This document shows positions 1 to 9,210 of a DNA stretch of 64,000 nt, piece by piece. The position numbers and the translations under genes are program-made. Source of the DNA: Citrobacter portucalensis (lineage in GTDB: Bacteria > Pseudomonadota > Gammaproteobacteria > Enterobacterales > Enterobacteriaceae); contig NZ_MVFY01000011.1 in the NCBI RefSeq assembly GCF_002042885.1, positions 62,001 to 126,000 of the forward strand. The letters run 5' to 3'. The first letter of the stretch is position 1, and the number at the start of each line of letters is the position of its first letter. The notes beneath the pieces were generated by a model, which did not search any database, had not been told where the DNA came from, and was given only the letters and a program-made list of their open reading frames with translations.

Positions 1-615
1 GAGCATGGTGATCAGACGCGGATCGAGACGGAAGAAACCGAACTGGCGGTTGTTATCCATATTCTCGATGGTGTCCAGATGATCGCCGTCAAAGGTCAGA
101 CGCGCACGCACCTGCCCTTCTTTACTGTCCGGGAAGTCAAACGGACGACGAATCATCTCGATGCTCTTCGCCTGCACGGTAAATTCGCCCGGACGCGTCA
201 TCTTCGTCACCTGACGATACTGCGTGGCCTCCAGCAGCTTCACCATCTCGTTTTTGCCGATAGGCATTTCTGGCTCAAGGTTAACCATACGGCCATAAAC
301 TGCCGCAGGAAGCTGCCAGACTTTGCCATCAATACGGCTACGGATTTTTTGGTCCAGATAAACGCCGTAAATGGCGATCAGCACCAAAAAGACAATCGAC
401 AGTTTTACCAGCAGCCAGAACCAGCCGCGCTTACCACGAGGCTTACGCCCTTTGCCTTTACCCTTACGCGGCATCGGTTCTTCATCCTCATAGTCATCAT
501 CATCATAATCGTCGTCATACTCTTCATCTCTGAGTTGACGACGGCTCACCTTTTGTTTCACCGGACGCGAGGGTTTCCCTTTACGTCCAATTGGCTCGCG
601 GTCATTCCCCGCCAT
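1..615 (-). CDS. mrcB: Penicillin-binding protein 1B, N-terminal part (runs off the window)
   Basis: Bifunctional inner-membrane peptidoglycan synthase (glycosyltransferase plus transpeptidase) that builds septal and side-wall murein. Only the first 205 codons are here. They show a basic and very acidic cytoplasmic head (Asp/Glu run at about residues 31-46, then a Lys/Arg/Gly stretch at 50-63), one membrane anchor at about 64-87, and the start of the periplasmic UB2H-type region where the activator LpoB binds in E. coli. The catalytic domains lie outside the window. The chosen ATG at 615 has a GGAG ribosome site 8 bases upstream and gives the usual head ([10 protein letters not shown]). It is transcribed away from hrpB's 3' end, with a REP element between the two. 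Identification is by similarity to E. coli PBP1B and is secure; completeness of the gene cannot be judged. Confidence 0.95.
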   Translation of the reverse strand, partial: MAGNDREPIGRKGKPSRPVKQKVSRRQLRDEEYDDDYDDDDYEDEEPMPRKGKGKGRKPRGKRGWFWLLVKLSIVFLVLIAIYGVYLDQKIRSRIDGKVWQLPAAVYGRMVNLEPEMPIGKNEMVKLLEATQYRQVTKMTRPGEFTVQAKSIEMIRRPFDFPDSKEGQVRARLTFDGDHLDTIENMDNNRQFGFFRLDPRLITML

Positions 616-710
616 GCTTTTTCTCCGCAACATTCAGGCGCAAGGGCCCGATTCTCTGTTCTTCCGTCCTGCGACAGAAGAAGAAATCTCTCAATTATTA
701 CCGCTCTTTC

Positions 711-743
711 GCCGGATGCGGCATAACGCCTTATCCGGCCTAC
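711..743. repeat. REP palindrome between hrpB and mrcB
   Basis: The sequence gccggatgcgg...ccttatccggcctac is a typical enterobacterial REP (repetitive extragenic palindrome) unit with the GCCGGAT / TTATCCGGCCTAC arms. It lies directly downstream of the hrpB stop codon and about 95 bases upstream of mrcB. REP units at 3' ends commonly stabilise the upstream transcript. Confidence 0.85.
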
Positions 744-750
744 AGTTACA

Positions 751-3180
751 TTACGAATACTTTTTGGTGCGCCGCGTTGGCGCGGTATTCGCCGGATCGT
801 CCGGCCAGACATGTTTGGGATAACGCCCTTTCATCTCTTTTTGCACCTCACGGTACGATCCCTGCCAGAACGCGCTCAGATCGCTCGTCACCTGTAGCGG
901 TCTTTGGGCCGGAGACAGCAGCTCCAGCACCAGCGGCACGCGCCCCTGGGCAATGGTTGGAGTCTTTGCTTCACCAAACATTTCCTGCATCCGAACCGCC
1001 AATACTGGAGGATTATCCTCATGATAGCGAATGGCAATCCGGCTTCCCGTCGGCACAGTGTAATGCGCAGGCAGCTCACTATCCAGACGTTGCAACATTG
1101 ACCAGTCCAGTAAACTGCGCAACGCCTGTCCCACATTGAGTGCTTTTAATGCGCGTAACGAGTGCACACCGCTCATGTGCGGCAGCAGCCAGGTCTCCAG
1201 CGACGCCAGCAGAGAATCCTCATCTACCGCGGGCCAGTCGTATTCTGGCAACCAGTTTGCCGCACATTGCAGACGCAGTCGAAACTGCTCGGCTTCCGGC
1301 GTCCAGTTGAGCACACTTAGCCCTTTATCGCGAATGCCATTCAACATCGCCTGATGCAACTCCTCTTCCGAGGGTTTGGCCAATGGCTGTACTTTTACCG
1401 TGAGCTGACCAATGCGCGACCGACGCAATGCCTTTAACGTTCCCTGGGTTTCATCCCATTCGATGGTGTCGGACTGTTGCAGCAGCTCAGGACATGCCTG
1501 CATCAGCGACACGATATCCAGCGGCAGAGCCAGCAAGATACGCGCGTCTGGCGAAGCGCTGCCCTGCAACAAAAGTGGCGCTATCAACCATTCATGGCGT
1601 CCTGAGGCATCATCGGCATCCAGCATGGCACCCATGCCATTCGCCAGCTGATAGCGCCCTTCCTGCCCGCGTCGACGCGCGATCCGATCGGCAAACGCCC
1701 GCGCCAGCAATGAGGGGAGCAGCGTGCTGTCGGGCTGCCCGCTGCTAACGTTAAGCCGTTTCAGCAACTGTTGACTGCGCTGCTGCCAGGCGGGCTGATT
1801 TCGTGAAAACGCCACGGTCAGATCGGTACTTCCGCCGCGCGGCGGCTCTTCCAGAATCGCGGCCAGTTTTGCCGCCGTAGCCGCTTCGGTATTATTTTTG
1901 GCACCGACCAGCATCGCCGCTAAACGAGGATCGTTACCCAATGCCGCCATTTTCTGTCCGCGAGCACTGAGCCTGTCGTCCTCAAGCGCGCCCAACATCT
2001 GCAACAGCCGTTTTGCCGCCTGCAGATTGATGGCGGGCGGCGTATCCAGCCAGTTCAGTTGTTCAGGTTCGGTACATCCCCATTGCAGCAACTCCATCAG
2101 TAGCCCGGACAGATCGCTCTGCAATATCTCCGCTTCCCCATGCGCTGCCGCTCTTTCTGCCTGCTCTTTGGCAAGCAGATGCAGGCAAATACCGGGCTCC
2201 AGACGACCCGCACGTCCCGCGCGCTGAGTCATCGAAGCCTGGCTGATGCGCTGGGTAATCAGTCGCGTCAGACCGGTACGCACGTCATAGCGCGCCACGC
2301 GTTCCTGGGCGCAGTCCACCACCAGTCGGATGCCTTCGATCGTTAAGCTGGTTTCAGCAATATTGGTGGCCAGCACCACTTTGCGTTTGCCTTGCGGCGC
2401 GGGCACAATCGCCTGACGCTGCTCGGAAAGCGTTAACGCGCCGTACAGTGGACACAGCACAACATCGCTGCCTACACGCGTAGCCAGCTGCTCCTGTACA
2501 CGCAGGATTTCGCCCACACCCGGTAAAAACAGCAGCAGTGACCCACCTTCATGGCGCAATAGCTCCGCCGTCGCTATCGCCACCGCTTCATCAAAACGCA
2601 AATGCGCCGCCAACGGCTGATACCGCCGCTCAACGGGAAATGCGCGGCCTTCAGAAACGATCGTCGGCGCATCGGGCAACATCTGCTGCAAACGCCCGTT
2701 ATCCAGAGTGGCGGACATAATCAACAGTTTCAGATCGTCCCGCAGCCCTTGCTGCACATCCAGCAATAGCGCCAGCGCCAGATCAGCCTGTAAACTCCGT
2801 TCGTGAAATTCGTCGAGGATCACCAGCCCGACGCCTGTCAGTTCAGGATCGCGTTGGATCATCCGCGTCAGGACGCCCTCTGTTACCACTTCCAGCCGGG
2901 TCTGCGGCCCTACGCAACTTTGTGCGCGCATGCGATAGCCCACAGTTTCACCAGGCTTTTCGTTCAGCAATTCCGCTAATCGTTGCGCCACATTGCGCGC
3001 TGCCAGGCGGCGCGGCTCCAGCAAAATAATCCGCCCCGTGATACCGCGATGCTCAAGAAGTCGCAACGGCAGCCAGGTCGATTTCCCGGCACCGGTCGGC
3101 GCCGTCAGCAGAACCTGCGGCGAGGCATCAAGGGCGGTAAGCAGTTCAGGCACTACAGCGGCAACGGGCAACGACGTCAC
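751..3180 (-). CDS. hrpB: ATP-dependent RNA helicase HrpB (DEAH type)
   Basis: Superfamily 2 DEAH-box RNA helicase; its cellular role in enterobacteria is poorly defined. Walker A APTGAGKS at residues 27-34 and DEFH at 123-126 are seen, followed by an SAT motif and the QRAGRAGR motif VI, then the HrpB-specific C-terminal region. The protein is 809 aa from the GTG at 3180, the length I recall for E. coli HrpB. I prefer this GTG because CTGGAG lies 7 bases upstream; an ATG at 3225 would add 15 residues but has no ribosome site. The gene is divergent from thpR, with about 70 bases between starts. Ends KKYS, as in E. coli. Confidence 0.93.
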   Translation of the reverse strand: MTSLPVAAVVPELLTALDASPQVLLTAPTGAGKSTWLPLRLLEHRGITGRIILLEPRRLAARNVAQRLAELLNEKPGETVGYRMRAQSCVGPQTRLEVVTEGVLTRMIQRDPELTGVGLVILDEFHERSLQADLALALLLDVQQGLRDDLKLLIMSATLDNGRLQQMLPDAPTIVSEGRAFPVERRYQPLAAHLRFDEAVAIATAELLRHEGGSLLLFLPGVGEILRVQEQLATRVGSDVVLCPLYGALTLSEQRQAIVPAPQGKRKVVLATNIAETSLTIEGIRLVVDCAQERVARYDVRTGLTRLITQRISQASMTQRAGRAGRLEPGICLHLLAKEQAERAAAHGEAEILQSDLSGLLMELLQWGCTEPEQLNWLDTPPAINLQAAKRLLQMLGALEDDRLSARGQKMAALGNDPRLAAMLVGAKNNTEAATAAKLAAILEEPPRGGSTDLTVAFSRNQPAWQQRSQQLLKRLNVSSGQPDSTLLPSLLARAFADRIARRRGQEGRYQLANGMGAMLDADDASGRHEWLIAPLLLQGSASPDARILLALPLDIVSLMQACPELLQQSDTIEWDETQGTLKALRRSRIGQLTVKVQPLAKPSEEELHQAMLNGIRDKGLSVLNWTPEAEQFRLRLQCAANWLPEYDWPAVDEDSLLASLETWLLPHMSGVHSLRALKALNVGQALRSLLDWSMLQRLDSELPAHYTVPTGSRIAIRYHEDNPPVLAVRMQEMFGEAKTPTIAQGRVPLVLELLSPAQRPLQVTSDLSAFWQGSYREVQKEMKGRYPKHVWPDDPANTAPTRRTKKYS

Positions 3181-3253
3181 AAATGGCTCCAGAGGGTTAA
3201 CATTCTTCGCGCTGCATTGTAGCATCGCGTTAATTCATAACCGAGTATCCATC

Positions 3254-3784
3254 ATGTCTGAGCCAAAAAGGCTGTTCTTTGCGATTGAATTGCCAGCCGG
3301 GGTTCGGGAGCAGCTAATCCACTGGCGGGCCGCGCAGTTCCCCCCTGAAGCGGGTCGCCCCGTCGCGGCTGATAATCTGCATCTGACGCTGGCCTTTTTA
3401 GGCGACGTCAGCGCTGAGAAGCAACAGGCGCTGTCGCAGCTCGCGGGGCGTATTCGCCAGCCAGGTTTCACGCTCAAATTCGATGATGCCGGGCAATGGC
3501 TGCGCTCCAGGGTCGTGTGGCTGGGTATGCGTCAGCCGCCGCGCGGGTTGCTGCAACTGGCAAATATGCTACGGGCGCAGGCCGCGCGCAGCGGGTGCTA
3601 TCAAAGCCCGCAGCCGTTTCACCCGCATATCACGCTGCTGCGCGATGCCGGTCACGCGGTTCCAATCCCTCCACCGGGCTTTGGCTGGTCATTTCCGGTA
3701 ACGGAGTTCGCACTTTACTCCTCCTCATTTTCACGAGGACGCACGCGTTATACGCCGCTGCAACGCTGGACGCTGACTGAATAA
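3254..3784 (+). CDS. thpR: RNA 2',3'-cyclic phosphodiesterase / 2'-5' RNA ligase
   Basis: Member of the 2H phosphoesterase family (formerly LigT). It opens 2',3'-cyclic phosphate ends of RNA and can reversibly join tRNA halves by a 2'-5' bond. Both HxTx catalytic motifs are present: H43-L-T-L46 (in HLTLAF) and H125-I-T-L128 (in HPHITL). The 176-aa length from the ATG at 3254 equals that of the E. coli protein; an upstream in-frame extension to 2993 lies antisense to hrpB and is not conserved. sfsA follows after 15 bases, so the two probably share a transcript. Confidence 0.93.
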   Translation: MSEPKRLFFAIELPAGVREQLIHWRAAQFPPEAGRPVAADNLHLTLAFLGDVSAEKQQALSQLAGRIRQPGFTLKFDDAGQWLRSRVVWLGMRQPPRGLLQLANMLRAQAARSGCYQSPQPFHPHITLLRDAGHAVPIPPPGFGWSFPVTEFALYSSSFSRGRTRYTPLQRWTLTE

Positions 3785-3799
3785 TTAAAGGGACTGCTT

Positions 3800-4504
3800 A
3801 TGCAATTTTCTCCACCTTTACAACCTGCAACGCTCATTCAGCGCTATAAGCGCTTTTTAGCGGATGTGATCACACCCGATGGCACAGCGTTAACGCTACA
3901 CTGCCCAAATACCGGTGCGATGACCGGATGCGCAATGCCAGGTGACACCGTTTGGTATTCGACATCAGAAAATACTAAACGCAAATATCCACATACCTGG
4001 GAATTAACGCAAACCCAATCCGGTGAATTTATTTGTGTTAACACGCTGTGGGCCAACAGATTAACGAAAGAGGCGATTCAGCAGGCGTTAATTTCGGAAG
4101 TTTCAGGCTACAGTACTTTGAAAAGTGAAGTAAAATACGGCGCCGAAGGGAGCCGCATCGACTTTTTGTTACAGGCAGATTCCCGACCTGACTGCTATAT
4201 TGAAGTGAAATCAGTCACGTTGGCGGAAAAAGAGCAGGGTTATTTTCCCGATGCCATCACTGAACGAGGTCAGAAGCATCTTCGGGAATTGATGAGCGTA
4301 GCGGCTGAAGGCAAGCGGGCAGTGATATTTTTCGCCGTGCTACATTCAGCCATTACACGGTTTTCACCCGCGCGCCATATCGATGCAAAATATGCGCAAT
4401 TATTAGTTGAAGCACAGCTTAAGGGGGTTGAAATTCTGGTTTATAAAGCGGAACTTTCTGCCCACGGTATGACTCTTAAAGAGCCGTTGCCCATTACCTT
4501 GTAA
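3800..4504 (+). CDS. sfsA: Sugar fermentation stimulation protein SfsA
   Basis: A 234-aa protein of the SfsA family: N-terminal OB-like nucleic-acid-binding part and a C-terminal nuclease-like fold. In E. coli, extra copies stimulate maltose metabolism together with CRP*; its real biochemical role is unresolved, and nuclease activity has been proposed from fold similarity. The conserved stretch [10 protein letters not shown]...YIEVKSVTL contains the D...E-x-K arrangement of a restriction-endonuclease-like centre. GGGACTGCTT precedes the ATG. It sits between thpR and dksA as in E. coli. Confidence 0.93.
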   Translation: MQFSPPLQPATLIQRYKRFLADVITPDGTALTLHCPNTGAMTGCAMPGDTVWYSTSENTKRKYPHTWELTQTQSGEFICVNTLWANRLTKEAIQQALISEVSGYSTLKSEVKYGAEGSRIDFLLQADSRPDCYIEVKSVTLAEKEQGYFPDAITERGQKHLRELMSVAAEGKRAVIFFAVLHSAITRFSPARHIDAKYAQLLVEAQLKGVEILVYKAELSAHGMTLKEPLPITL

Positions 4505-4681
4505 TGGTGTAAATATCTGGTCAATTAGTATTCTGGGCGCGTGGGCAAATACGCTTTTCCTCACAGGGTTGTCAAGTGTTACGTTTAGATAATTGCTATC
4601 CGGAAAAGCATCTGCTATTTATAGCGACCTGATTTTTCCCCCGAACATGGGGATCGATAGTGCGTGTTAAGGAGAAGCAAC

Positions 4682-5137
4682 ATGCAAGAAGGGCAAAACC
4701 GTAAAACATCGTCCCTGAGTATTCTCGCCATCGCTGGGGTGGAGCCGTACCAGGAGAAACCGGGCGAAGAGTATATGAACGAAGCCCAGCTGTCGCACTT
4801 CAGGCGTATTCTTGAGGCATGGCGCAATCAACTTAGGGATGAAGTCGATCGCACCGTAACTCATATGCAAGACGAAGCGGCTAACTTCCCTGATCCGGTG
4901 GACCGCGCCGCACAGGAAGAAGAATTCAGCCTTGAGCTGCGTAACCGTGACCGTGAGCGCAAACTGATCAAAAAGATCGAGAAGACGCTGAAGAAAGTAG
5001 AAGACGAAGATTTCGGCTACTGCGAATCATGCGGCGTAGAAATTGGTATTCGCCGTCTGGAAGCGCGTCCGACAGCCGATCTGTGCATCGACTGTAAAAC
5101 GCTGGCAGAAATCCGCGAAAAACAAATGGCAGGTTAA
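4682..5137 (+). CDS. dksA: RNA polymerase-binding transcription factor DksA
   Basis: Binds the RNA polymerase secondary channel and, with ppGpp, drives the stringent response (rRNA promoters down, amino-acid promoters up). The 151-aa protein has the long coiled coil with the tip motif D71-P-V-D74-R-A76, which is needed for activity, and the complete four-cysteine zinc finger C114/C117/C135/C138. The start at 4682 is preceded by AAGGAGAAGCAAC and gives the standard MQEGQNRKT head; 6 codons upstream also remain open but are not conserved. A strong terminator follows 30 bases after the stop. Confidence 0.97.
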   Translation: MQEGQNRKTSSLSILAIAGVEPYQEKPGEEYMNEAQLSHFRRILEAWRNQLRDEVDRTVTHMQDEAANFPDPVDRAAQEEEFSLELRNRDRERKLIKKIEKTLKKVEDEDFGYCESCGVEIGIRRLEARPTADLCIDCKTLAEIREKQMAG

Positions 5138-5166
5138 TTCCGGTCATTTTTACCACGTTTACTACA

Positions 5167-5197
5167 GGCGGGAGCTTCTCCCGCCTTATTATTTGTT
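5167..5197 (+). terminator. Rho-independent terminator between dksA and gluQ
   Basis: Perfect 8-bp stem GGCGGGAG / CTCCCGCC (5167-5174 and 5178-5185) with a CTT loop, followed by the T-rich tail TTATTATTTGTT. It lies 30 bases after the dksA stop and 10 bases before the gluQ start. From memory, read-through of such a terminator controls gluQ expression in E. coli and Shigella. Confidence 0.9.
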
Positions 5198-5207
5198 AGT
5201 CCGCAAA

Positions 5208-6104
5208 ATGAGCGATTCACACTATATTGGCCGCTTCGCCCCTTCCCCTTCCGGCGAACTGCATTTCGGCTCACTAATTGCCGCCCTCGGGAGTTACCTG
5301 CAGGCTCGTGCCCGGCGTGGAATCTGGCGAGTACGCATTGAAGATATTGACCCCCCTCGTGAAGTTCCCGGTGCTGCAGATACGATTCTGCGTCAGCTGG
5401 AACATTACGGACTGCACTGGGATGGCGATATTTTATGGCAATCCCAACGTCATGATGCCTACCGCGAGGCGCTCGCCTGGTTACATCAACAGGATCTGAG
5501 CTATTACTGCACCTGTACGCGGGCGCGTATTCAAAGCGTCGGCGGTATTTATGACGGCCACTGCCGTGAGTTACGCCTCAGACCAGAGCAGGCGGCAGTC
5601 CGCATAAAGCAACGTCACCCGGTGATGCAGTTTACTGACCAACTGCGCGGTGAAATTCAGGCAGATCCACAGGTTGCAGGCGAAGATTTTATCATTCACC
5701 GTCGCGACGGGCTGTTTGCCTATAACCTCGCCGTGGTGGTTGATGACCACTTTCAGGGCGTAACGGAGATTGTACGCGGCGCCGATCTTATCGAACCCAC
5801 GGTGCGGCAAATCTCTTTGTATCAGCAGTTTGGCTGGCAAGCGCCTGACTATATTCATCTTCCGCTGGCGCTCAACGAACAAGGCGCTAAACTTTCAAAA
5901 CAAAATCATGCACCTGCGCTGCCGCAAGGCGATCCGCGTCCGGTGATTATTGCCGCGCTGCGCTTTCTCGGCCAGCGTGCCGATATCCCGTGGCAGGATA
6001 TGCAGGTTGATCAGATCCTGGAGTTTGCCGTTGAGAATTGGCGTCTGACAGCGGTGCCTGAATCGGCGATCTTAAATCCGGCATTCTCAAATGCATCATG
6101 CTGA
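5208..6104 (+). CDS. gluQ: Glutamyl-Q tRNA(Asp) synthetase
   Basis: A truncated glutamyl-tRNA synthetase paralogue that activates glutamate without tRNA and attaches it to queuosine in the anticodon wobble position of tRNA(Asp). The HIGH-like signature is seen in [12 protein letters not shown], the KMSKS-like loop as KLSKQ, and the zinc ligands C101, C103, Y115 and C119 match the E. coli enzyme. The 298-aa product has no anticodon-binding domain, as expected for this family. The ATG at 5208 is used because a longer open frame back to 5043 overlaps dksA and its terminator. Confidence 0.95.
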   Translation: MSDSHYIGRFAPSPSGELHFGSLIAALGSYLQARARRGIWRVRIEDIDPPREVPGAADTILRQLEHYGLHWDGDILWQSQRHDAYREALAWLHQQDLSYYCTCTRARIQSVGGIYDGHCRELRLRPEQAAVRIKQRHPVMQFTDQLRGEIQADPQVAGEDFIIHRRDGLFAYNLAVVVDDHFQGVTEIVRGADLIEPTVRQISLYQQFGWQAPDYIHLPLALNEQGAKLSKQNHAPALPQGDPRPVIIAALRFLGQRADIPWQDMQVDQILEFAVENWRLTAVPESAILNPAFSNASC

Positions 6105-6175
6105 GCTATGATTAGCCGCTATTTTTACACAGCAACACTTGTTCTGATTGAAGTTTGACACTACCGAGGTGCACT

Positions 6176-7573
6176 ATTTTTACCCGAGTCGCTAATTTTT
6201 GCCGCAAGGTGCTAAGCCGCGAGGAGCGCGAGGCTGAGCTCGCCGTCGCCCGTCCACATATGACGGTAATTCCGCGTGAGCAGCACTCTATCTCCCGCAA
6301 AGATATCAGTGAAAATGCCCTGAAGGTAATGTACAGGCTCAATAAGGCCGGATACGAGGCATGGCTGGTTGGCGGTGGTGTACGCGATCTTTTGCTGGGC
6401 AAAAAGCCGAAAGATTTTGATGTCACCACTAACGCAACGCCGGATCAGGTGCGCAAACTGTTTCGTAACTGTCGCCTGGTCGGTCGCCGTTTCCGTCTGG
6501 CCCATGTCATGTTCGGCCCTGAAATTATCGAAGTGGCGACGTTCCGCGGCCATCATGAAGGCAGCGAATCCGATCGCACAACATCGCAGCGCGGGCAAAA
6601 CGGTATGCTGCTGCGTGACAACATCTTCGGCTCCATCGAAGAAGATGCACAGCGTCGCGATTTCACGATTAACAGCCTGTATTACAGCGTGGCCGATTTC
6701 ACCGTACGTGATTACGTTGGGGGAATGCAGGATCTCGAAGAGGGCATCATTCGCCTGATCGGTAATCCGGAAACGCGCTATCGCGAAGATCCTGTGCGCA
6801 TGCTGCGCGCCGTACGCTTTGCCGCCAAGCTCGACATGCGTATCAGCCCGGAAACCGCAGAGCCGATCCCACGTCTGGCAACCTTGCTTAACGATATTCC
6901 TCCTGCACGCCTGTTTGAAGAAGCGCTCAAGCTGTTACAGGCGGGCTATGGGTACGAAACCTATAAAAAACTGCGTGAGTACAGCCTGTTCCAACCGCTG
7001 TTCCCAACCATTACGCGCTACTTCACCGAAGACGGTGACAGCCCGATGGAACGCATCATTGCCCAGGTACTGAAGAATACCGATAACCGCATTCACAATG
7101 ATATGCGCGTTAACCCGGCGTTCTTGTTTGCTGCCATGTTCTGGTATCCGTTACTGGAAGCCGCACAGAAAATTGCGCAAGAAAGCGGTCTGGCCTATTA
7201 CGACGCTTTCGCGCTGGCAATGAACGACGTGCTGGACGAAGCCTGCCGCTCGCTGGCGATCCCGAAACGTCTGACCTCACTGACCCGCGATATCTGGCAG
7301 TTGCAGTTACGTATGTCCCGTCGCCAGGGCAAACGCGCCTGGAAGCTGATGGAGCATCCAAAGTTCCGCGCAGCTTACGACCTGTTAGCGCTGCGTGCTG
7401 AAGTCGAACACAACGCGGAATTGCAGCGACTGGCGAAATGGTGGGGTGAATTCCAGGTTTCTGCGCCGCCAGAACAAAAAGGCATGCTGAACGAGCTGGA
7501 TGAAGAGCCAGACACACGTCGTCGCCATCGTCGCCCGCGTAAACGCGCGCCACGCCGTGAAGGCTCCGCATGA
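6176..7573 (+). CDS. pcnB: Poly(A) polymerase I, starting at an AUU codon
   Basis: Adds poly(A) tails to RNA 3' ends, marking them for decay, and controls plasmid copy number through antisense RNA stability. Nucleotidyltransferase signature [12 protein letters not shown] and the metal-binding pair D80/D82 (in KDFDVTT) are seen, then an R/K-rich C-terminus. Homology begins exactly at ATT-TTT-ACC-CGA (6176), which would be read as M-F-T-R; the product is then 465 aa, the E. coli length, and CGAGGTG sits 5 bases upstream. E. coli pcnB is a known example of AUU initiation limiting expression. The alternative is a TTG at 6155 that adds 7 non-conserved residues. The stop TGA overlaps an ATG that opens the frame leading into folK. 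Confidence 0.94.
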   Translation: MFTRVANFCRKVLSREEREAELAVARPHMTVIPREQHSISRKDISENALKVMYRLNKAGYEAWLVGGGVRDLLLGKKPKDFDVTTNATPDQVRKLFRNCRLVGRRFRLAHVMFGPEIIEVATFRGHHEGSESDRTTSQRGQNGMLLRDNIFGSIEEDAQRRDFTINSLYYSVADFTVRDYVGGMQDLEEGIIRLIGNPETRYREDPVRMLRAVRFAAKLDMRISPETAEPIPRLATLLNDIPPARLFEEALKLLQAGYGYETYKKLREYSLFQPLFPTITRYFTEDGDSPMERIIAQVLKNTDNRIHNDMRVNPAFLFAAMFWYPLLEAAQKIAQESGLAYYDAFALAMNDVLDEACRSLAIPKRLTSLTRDIWQLQLRMSRRQGKRAWKLMEHPKFRAAYDLLALRAEVEHNAELQRLAKWWGEFQVSAPPEQKGMLNELDEEPDTRRRHRRPRKRAPRREGSA

Positions 7574-7635
7574 CCTATCACGTATACCCAACAAATTTCG
7601 AGTCGTATCAAGGTGGTGACACAGATGCAGCTTGA
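7570..7635 (+). other. 21-codon leader frame created by an inserted palindromic element
   Basis: The ATG overlapping the pcnB stop (ATGA at 7570) is where folK starts in E. coli. Here its frame, beginning MTYHVYPT, runs only 21 codons and stops at 7635, ten bases inside the downstream folK frame. I read this as the remnant of the ancestral folK start, cut off by the 7583-7650 element. It may still couple pcnB translation to folK by delivering ribosomes past the new start codon. Whether the peptide has any function is unknown. Confidence 0.5.
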
Positions 7636-7650
7636 AAAACGACGGGTATA
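7583..7650. repeat. 68-bp TATACCC-ended palindromic element at the folK start
   Basis: Ends are perfect 7-bp inverted repeats (TATACCC at 7583-7589, GGGTATA at 7644-7650). Matching continues imperfectly inwards: about 18 of the first 27 positions pair, including TTTC, AG and ATC blocks. It resembles the short non-coding palindromic repeats with TATACCC termini that I recall from Enterobacterales intergenic regions, but I could not check family membership. It interrupts the otherwise conserved pcnB-folK junction. Confidence 0.6.
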
Positions 7651-8116
7651 TATCGCCCTCGGCAGTAATTTAGCCTCCCCTCTGGAGCAGGTTAATGCTG
7701 CCGTGAAAGCGATCGGGGAAATCCCTGACAGCCGAATCGTGGCTGTCTCCTCATTTTACCGTACGCCACCATTAGGCCCACAGGATCAACCCGATTACCT
7801 GAACGCCGCCGTCGCACTGGAAACCACCCTCGCGCCGGAAGAATTACTCAATCACACCCAACGCATTGAGTTACAGCAGGGGCGGGTGCGCAAAGCCGAA
7901 CGCTGGGGACCACGAACGCTGGACCTCGACATTATGCTGTTTGGCGATGAAGTGATTAACACCGAACGTTTGACCGTACCGCACTACGACATGAAAAACC
8001 GTGGTTTTATGCTGTGGCCGCTCGCTGAAATCGCGCCGGATCTTATCTTTCCAGACGATAAACAACCACTTGCGTTTTTCATCCAGCAAACCACTCCTCG
8101 TCCGGCGCAATGGTAA
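7625..8116 (+). CDS. folK: 6-hydroxymethyl-7,8-dihydropterin pyrophosphokinase
   Basis: Transfers pyrophosphate from ATP to 6-hydroxymethyl-7,8-dihydropterin, the step before dihydropteroate synthase in folate synthesis. Family motifs are clear: YIALGSN, FYRTPPLGPQDQPDYLNA, the RKAERWGPRTLDLDI signature and VPHYDMKNRGFML. The N-terminus MQLEKRRVYIA replaces the usual MTVAYIA because the right arm of the inserted element supplies the first codons. I choose ATG 7625 because AAGGTGGTG lies 7-8 bases upstream; GTGs at 7613 and 7616 fall inside that ribosome site. The product is 163 aa (E. coli about 159), and the last 20 residues differ from E. coli. An AT-rich gap follows. Confidence 0.93.
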   Translation: MQLEKRRVYIALGSNLASPLEQVNAAVKAIGEIPDSRIVAVSSFYRTPPLGPQDQPDYLNAAVALETTLAPEELLNHTQRIELQQGRVRKAERWGPRTLDLDIMLFGDEVINTERLTVPHYDMKNRGFMLWPLAEIAPDLIFPDDKQPLAFFIQQTTPRPAQW

Positions 8117-8476
8117 CCGCGTTATATAATAAAATTAATTATGAAAAGCCTCACTCAAATTAATTAAACTACATTTTCCTTTCAGTAAATCTAATTAACA
8201 CATACTACTCAGACATCATCCATGCAAAACAATTATTATTAAAGACCAGTAGTTGTTTGTTCCTTGCGCTTTATCACACAAACCTATATCCCATAAAAAT
8301 ATATTTCAAAAAACAAAGAAAGCCCTCCTACAATAATTTTAAAATAAAATGATTTTATAAAACTCATAGGCCCAAGTTATTTTACAAAACATTACTAACC
8401 GCTAGAATATGCCCCTGCTATTTAATATAGCAAAGTAGTAATTATCTAATATTTCAAATCCTGTAAGGATACAGTA
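8117..8476. other. AT-rich intergenic region upstream of the fimbrial operon
   Basis: 360 bases without a gene, strikingly A/T rich compared with its flanks, so probably carrying the fimbrial promoter and nucleoid-protein (H-NS/Lrp-like) sites; that is inference from composition. A small hairpin TGCTAT/ATAGCA lies at about 8417-8432, close to the leader of the pilin gene. I see no invertible-switch repeats like those of fim and no paired GATC sites like those of pap, so phase variation is not evident. Confidence 0.5.
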
Positions 8477-9070
8477 ATGAAAAAAGCAATTTTGGCAGCA
8501 GCTATGGTTATGGCAATGGGCTCAACTTCGGCAATGGCAGCGGATGCAGAAGGCGGTCAGCTTAATTTTCACGGTTTAGTCAGTGCTACAACCTGTTCTA
8601 AAGTCGTTTCCACCAGCCGTGGTGATGAATCCACTGATGGCAACATCTATCTGGAAACCGCAACCCCGGCGGATATCACCACTGAAGTCGCTGATGCTAC
8701 TTACGGCGCAAAAGCAGAACCTTTCTCCATCGTTCTGAACTGTAAAGATGCATCCGAAGTGACCACCGGAACTAAGGCCAGTCTGTCAATGGTCTCTTCT
8801 TTTGGTAACACCAAAGGCACGCTGGATAACGACACCAACCTGACTGCCGCCGGCATGGCTGCTGCGAAGAACGTAAACATCGCGATTCACGATGCAGACA
8901 CCAAAACGCTGATGAAAGTTGACGGTGCAGACGTTCACGAAGCCACCTTCGATGCCAGCAAAATCGCTACCTACCACTTTGTAGCTTCCTATGTGAAAGC
9001 AGTACTGAGTGATGACGTAACCCCAGGTCACGTTACCACTAACGCAATGTATACCTTTACTTATCAGTAA
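8477..9070 (+). CDS. yadN: Major fimbrial subunit, YadN-like
   Basis: 197-aa chaperone-usher pilin. Signal peptide of about 21 residues ends SAMA; one cysteine pair typical of pilins (TTC... and LNC...) follows; the C-terminus TFTYQ carries the penultimate tyrosine beta-zipper recognised by the periplasmic chaperone. It is the first gene of the operon, has AAGGATACAGTA upstream and is followed by a hairpin, which fits the most abundant subunit. Similar throughout to E. coli YadN but clearly diverged, as surface proteins usually are. Confidence 0.88.
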   Translation: MKKAILAAAMVMAMGSTSAMAADAEGGQLNFHGLVSATTCSKVVSTSRGDESTDGNIYLETATPADITTEVADATYGAKAEPFSIVLNCKDASEVTTGTKASLSMVSSFGNTKGTLDNDTNLTAAGMAAAKNVNIAIHDADTKTLMKVDGADVHEATFDASKIATYHFVASYVKAVLSDDVTPGHVTTNAMYTFTYQ

Positions 9071-9168
9071 GCATTAACGCTTTACTGATGAAATAAGTAT
9101 ACAAAAAAGCGCGTTAATAGCATTAACCGGAATTATTACACCGTTTGTCATTAACACAGCTTGTAATA

Positions 9169-9210
9169 ACGAGGTGAGAATTACGATTACTATCGCACCT
9201 CGTTTCTTAA
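9169..9210 (+). terminator. Attenuating hairpin between pilin and chaperone genes
   Basis: ACGAGGTG (9169-9176) pairs perfectly with CACCTCGT (9196-9203), followed by TTCTTAAATT. It lies about 100 bases after the major pilin stop and 39-46 bases before the chaperone start. A partial terminator or RNA-stability element here would give excess pilin over assembly proteins, as in other fimbrial operons (inference). Confidence 0.65.

Noticed and set aside
79-726. 215-codon plus-strand frame at the left edge
   Set aside because: Antisense to mrcB and running across its start into the REP; no conservation.
8117-8476. Invertible promoter switch for the fimbrial operon
   Set aside because: No inverted repeats of suitable length and no recombinase gene were found nearby.
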